A DNA stretch of 8,963 nucleotides. Origin: Chitinophagales bacterium (lineage in GTDB: Bacteria > Bacteroidota > Bacteroidia > Chitinophagales > BACL12). The position numbers and the translations under genes are program-made. The notes under the pieces were generated by a model that was given only the letters and a program-made list of their open reading frames with translations, was not told the DNA's origin and did not search any database. This document shows positions 6,476 to 8,963 of the stretch, piece after piece. The stretch is from the NCBI GenBank assembly GCA_014380545.1, contig JACMJP010000016.1, positions 1 through 8,963 on the forward strand. The letters are read 5' to 3'. How positions within the stretch are numbered: the first letter of the stretch is position 1; each line of letters opens with the position of its first letter.

Positions 6476-7414
6476 ATGACAATAACTATGACTCCAATAT
6501 TTGCAAAAGCATATCCTCCTGAAGAAGTTTTTTTTACAGCCGATGATTGTGAAAACAGAAATGAACCAACAAAAGTATTATTATGTACTCCCGAATATTT
6601 TGAAGTGAAAGAGGGAAATAATGTCTACATGCAAAATAATATTGGCAGAGTAAATAAAGAAAAAGCCAAAGAGCAGTGGAATCATTTGCACACATTATAT
6701 CTGCAATTAAAAAGTGCCGAAATAATAGAAGATGTTTTTGTAGTTGATGGTGCTGAAGATTTTGAAGACATGGTATTTTGTGCAAATCAAAGTTTCCCCT
6801 GGACAACCTGGGGCGGTGAGAAAATTGTTGTGATGAGTAATATGAAACATGAGAGCCGGCAGAATGAAGTGGTTTATTTTGAAGATTTTTATAAAGATCA
6901 TGGTTATAAAATATTTAATATTCAAAGCAGGTATCACTTTGAGGGGATGGGTGATATGGTTCCGCATCCTGCAAAAAGATTATTATATGGAGGATACGGA
7001 TTGCGCACAGATAAACAGGTATATGATGAAATAAGCCGCATGCTTGATACTCCAATTCTATTGCTTGAATTAATTAACGAAAATTTTTATCATCTCGACA
7101 CTTGTTTTCTTCCACTCAATGCAAATGAAGTTATTATAGCACCTGGAGCATTTTCTGATGAAAGCCTTGTTATCATAAAAAAAATGTTTGAAGCGGTTTA
7201 TGAAATACCATTTCATGAAGCAACAGATGGTTTTGCCTGTAATGCGCACATTGTATATGGTCATAAAAGTAAATCAGCTGCAATAATTCAAAAAAATAAT
7301 CCGGTTACCCTGAATATCCTGCAACAAAACTCTTTTAAAGTATTGGAAACAGATACTTCAGAATTTATAAAAAGCGGTGGCAGTGTTTTTTGTATGAAGA
7401 TGATGGTGTATTAA
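6476..7414 (+). CDS. Amidinotransferase / dimethylarginine dimethylaminohydrolase-like enzyme
   Basis: Protein of 312 residues of the guanidino-modifying superfamily (DDAH, arginine deiminase, amidinotransferase). Catalytic signatures are all present: EDMVFCAN (97-104), the acidic substrate loop FEGMGD (155-160), catalytic His206 in YHLDTCFLPL, and nucleophilic Cys306 in SGGSVFCM close to the C-terminus. The size fits single-domain bacterial DDAH-like hydrolases rather than larger arginine deiminases. The expected chemistry is attack on a guanidine carbon by Cys306 through a thiouronium intermediate, releasing an amine or ammonia, or transferring the amidino group; the substrate is not readable from sequence. 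There is no signal peptide, so it is probably cytoplasmic. Met5 (6488) is an alternative start. It ends 22 bp before bioD, which suggests a shared transcript, but no known biotin step needs this chemistry. Confidence is high for the superfamily and low for any specific activity. Confidence 0.85.
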   Translation: MTITMTPIFAKAYPPEEVFFTADDCENRNEPTKVLLCTPEYFEVKEGNNVYMQNNIGRVNKEKAKEQWNHLHTLYLQLKSAEIIEDVFVVDGAEDFEDMVFCANQSFPWTTWGGEKIVVMSNMKHESRQNEVVYFEDFYKDHGYKIFNIQSRYHFEGMGDMVPHPAKRLLYGGYGLRTDKQVYDEISRMLDTPILLLELINENFYHLDTCFLPLNANEVIIAPGAFSDESLVIIKKMFEAVYEIPFHEATDGFACNAHIVYGHKSKSAAIIQKNNPVTLNILQQNSFKVLETDTSEFIKSGGSVFCMKMMVY

Positions 7415-7436
7415 TCAGTCAAGATTGCGTAGTGAA

Positions 7437-8054
7437 ATGCAAAAGCAATATTTTATAACCGGAATTGGAACTGATGTTGGGAAAACAATTATTTCTGCAA
7501 TACTCACTGAGACATTTCAGGCTGATTACTGGAAACCTGTTCAGTGTGGTGATTTGGAAAATACAGATAAGCAGAAAGTAAAAAATCTTATTTCAAATAA
7601 TCAATCACAATTTCATAAAGAAACATATTTATTTACAGCTTCAATGTCTCCCCATGCTGCAGCGAAACTGGAAAATATTGAAATTGACATTTCCAATATT
7701 AATTTGCCGCAAACCACTAATCATTTAATTATTGAAGGTGCAGGTGGTTTGATGGTTCCCTTAAATAATAAAGAATTCGTAATTGATTTAATTCAAAGAT
7801 TAAATGTTCCTTCAATATTAGTTTCCATGAATTATCTCGGCAGCATTAATCATACGTTACTTTCTATTGAAGCATTGCAAGAAAGAAATATTCCGATTAC
7901 AGGAATTATTTTTAATGGTGAAGAAAACAAAGAAACAGAAAGAATTATTTCAGAATGTACCAAATTAAAAATATTGGGAAAAGTAGGTTTCGAAAAAGAA
8001 TGGAATAAAGAAATGGTCAAAAAATATGCAGAACAATTCAGAAATATTCTTTAA
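7437..8054 (+). CDS. bioD: Dethiobiotin synthetase
   Basis: Protein of 205 residues. BioD uses ATP and CO2 to close the ureido ring of 7,8-diaminopelargonate, giving dethiobiotin, in the cytoplasm. It has the P-loop GIGTDVGKT (9-17), Lys33 in YWKPVQCG, SPHAAA (71-76), EGAGGLMVPL (100-109) and the NYLGSINHTLL segment (132-142) that follows in BioD. It is a little shorter than the E. coli enzyme (about 225 residues) but no motif is missing. The ATG at 7437 is chosen because the first strand, QYFITGIGTDVG, begins three residues later, as in other BioD proteins; an in-frame TTG at 7425 would add only four unsupported residues. It is preceded by the amidinotransferase-like gene (22-bp gap) and followed by bioA (22-bp gap). 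No BirA-type operator was seen nearby. Confidence 0.95.
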   Translation: MQKQYFITGIGTDVGKTIISAILTETFQADYWKPVQCGDLENTDKQKVKNLISNNQSQFHKETYLFTASMSPHAAAKLENIEIDISNINLPQTTNHLIIEGAGGLMVPLNNKEFVIDLIQRLNVPSILVSMNYLGSINHTLLSIEALQERNIPITGIIFNGEENKETERIISECTKLKILGKVGFEKEWNKEMVKKYAEQFRNIL

Positions 8055-8076
8055 CTTTTATTTAATTTTTTAAATC

Positions 8077-8963
8077 TTGATCAATCAATACATTTGGCAT
8101 CCGTTCACTCAAATGAAAACAGCTTCTGAGCCAATTCATATTGTTCGTGGTGAAGGTGCTTTGTTATTTGATGTAAATGGGAAAAGTTATATAGATGCGA
8201 TCAGCAGCTGGTGGACAAATTTGCACGGACATGCGCATCCTTATATTGCACAAAAATTATTTGAGCAGGCGCAACAATTAGAACATGTAATTTTTGCAGG
8301 ATTTACGCATACACCTGCACAACAACTTGCGCAAAGGTTAATTGAAGATCATCTGCCAAAAAGTATTTCAAAAATATTTTATTCTGATAATGGAAGCACC
8401 TCTGTTGAAGTTGCAATTAAAATGGCAATTCAATATTGGAAAAATATTGATACCCCTAAAAAGAAAATCATTGCATTTCTCAACAGTTATCACGGCGATA
8501 CATTCGGTAGTATGAGTGTGAGTGAAAGAGGTGCTTTCACAAAACCCTTTCATGATTATTTATTTGATGTTGAATTTATCACACCACCTTTTGCAGGAAG
8601 TGAGAATGAAAGTGTTGAACAGTTTAAAAAAATAATTGCTGATAATAATATCGCAGCATTTATTTATGAACCACTCGTGATGGGTGCGGGAGGTATGCTG
8701 ATGTATGAAGCAGAAGCATTAAATAATTTATTGCAGGTTGCAAAAGAAAATAATATTATTTGTATTGCTGATGAAGTCATGACAGGTTTTTACCGCACAG
8801 GAAAAATGTTTGCAGGTGATCATTGTTCAAACAAGCCGGATATTATTTGTCTGAGTAAAGGATTAACAGGTGGCACAATGGCCTTAGGAATAACAGCCTG
8901 CGAACAATTTATTTACGATGCTTTTTATGCTGATGATAAAATGAAAACATTTTTTCATGGGCA
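8077..8963 (+). CDS. bioA: Adenosylmethionine-8-amino-7-oxononanoate aminotransferase, 3' end beyond the window
   Basis: The reading frame is open to the window edge: 295 codons plus 2 bases of an expected 420-430. BioA is a PLP enzyme that uses S-adenosylmethionine as amino donor to convert KAPA to DAPA, the step before BioD. Diagnostic features are IWHPFTQ (residues 6-12), SSWWTNLHGH (43-52), DNGSTSVE for PLP phosphate binding, Tyr138 in NSYHGDTFG, Asp232 in ADEVMTGFYRTG and the PLP lysine Lys261 in LSKGLTGG. IWHPFTQ and SSWW separate BioA from other class III aminotransferases. The start is placed at TTG 8077: an in-frame TAA lies at 8071-8073 and the first ATG (8113) comes only after IWHPFTQ, so an ATG start would remove a conserved active-site segment. 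ATC at 8074 is the only other upstream codon. The 22-bp gap after bioD implies co-transcription. Confidence 0.94.
   Translation, partial: MINQYIWHPFTQMKTASEPIHIVRGEGALLFDVNGKSYIDAISSWWTNLHGHAHPYIAQKLFEQAQQLEHVIFAGFTHTPAQQLAQRLIEDHLPKSISKIFYSDNGSTSVEVAIKMAIQYWKNIDTPKKKIIAFLNSYHGDTFGSMSVSERGAFTKPFHDYLFDVEFITPPFAGSENESVEQFKKIIADNNIAAFIYEPLVMGAGGMLMYEAEALNNLLQVAKENNIICIADEVMTGFYRTGKMFAGDHCSNKPDIICLSKGLTGGTMALGITACEQFIYDAFYADDKMKTFFHG

Noticed and set aside
7425..7436. TTG start adding four residues to BioD
   Set aside because: The ATG at 7437 already gives the normal BioD N-terminus; the extra residues are not expected in the family.

Overview
The window looks like chromosomal DNA of a low-GC member of the Bacteroidota. 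The evidence is two proteins with C-terminal type IX secretion (T9SS) sorting domains, a secreted collagen-like protein with a head domain typical of that phylum, A-rich leaders without clear Shine-Dalgarno sequences, and promoter elements resembling the Bacteroidota TAnnTTTG motif. Genus cannot be told from the sequence.

Layout. The left part (1-3034) is transcribed leftwards: a collagen-like secreted protein cut by the window edge (1-732), a T9SS cargo with two Ig/PKD-like domains (765-1760), a 368-bp gene-free spacer (1761-2128), and an unrecognised lipoprotein-like protein (2129-3034). The right part (3059-8963) is transcribed rightwards: a large secreted M1 metallopeptidase with a T9SS tail (3059-5467), a 3-hydroxybutyryl-CoA dehydrogenase (5492-6376), an amidinotransferase/DDAH-like enzyme (6476-7414), bioD (7437-8054) and the first two thirds of bioA (8077 to the edge). 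The strand switch at 3034/3059 leaves only 24 bp between divergent start codons.

How the genes work together. The first four genes encode exported proteins: surface or secreted structural proteins, a probable lipoprotein and a peptidase. The last four are cytoplasmic. bioA and bioD catalyse consecutive biotin steps (KAPA to DAPA to dethiobiotin) and are tightly spaced, so they are probably co-transcribed. The amidinotransferase-like gene ends 22 bp before bioD and may share their transcript. The dehydrogenase lies 99 bp further upstream and may have its own promoter.

No mobile element, CRISPR array, tRNA or rRNA gene was seen. Most of the window is ordinary housekeeping and secretion content. 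The points most worth a second look are the 126-bp near-identical tandem repeats encoding a proline-poor collagen-like region, the amidinotransferase-like enzyme next to the biotin genes, the likely TTG start of bioA, the very tight divergent junction, and small dyads and repeats in the 368-bp spacer. I see no convincing evidence of an undescribed multi-gene system.
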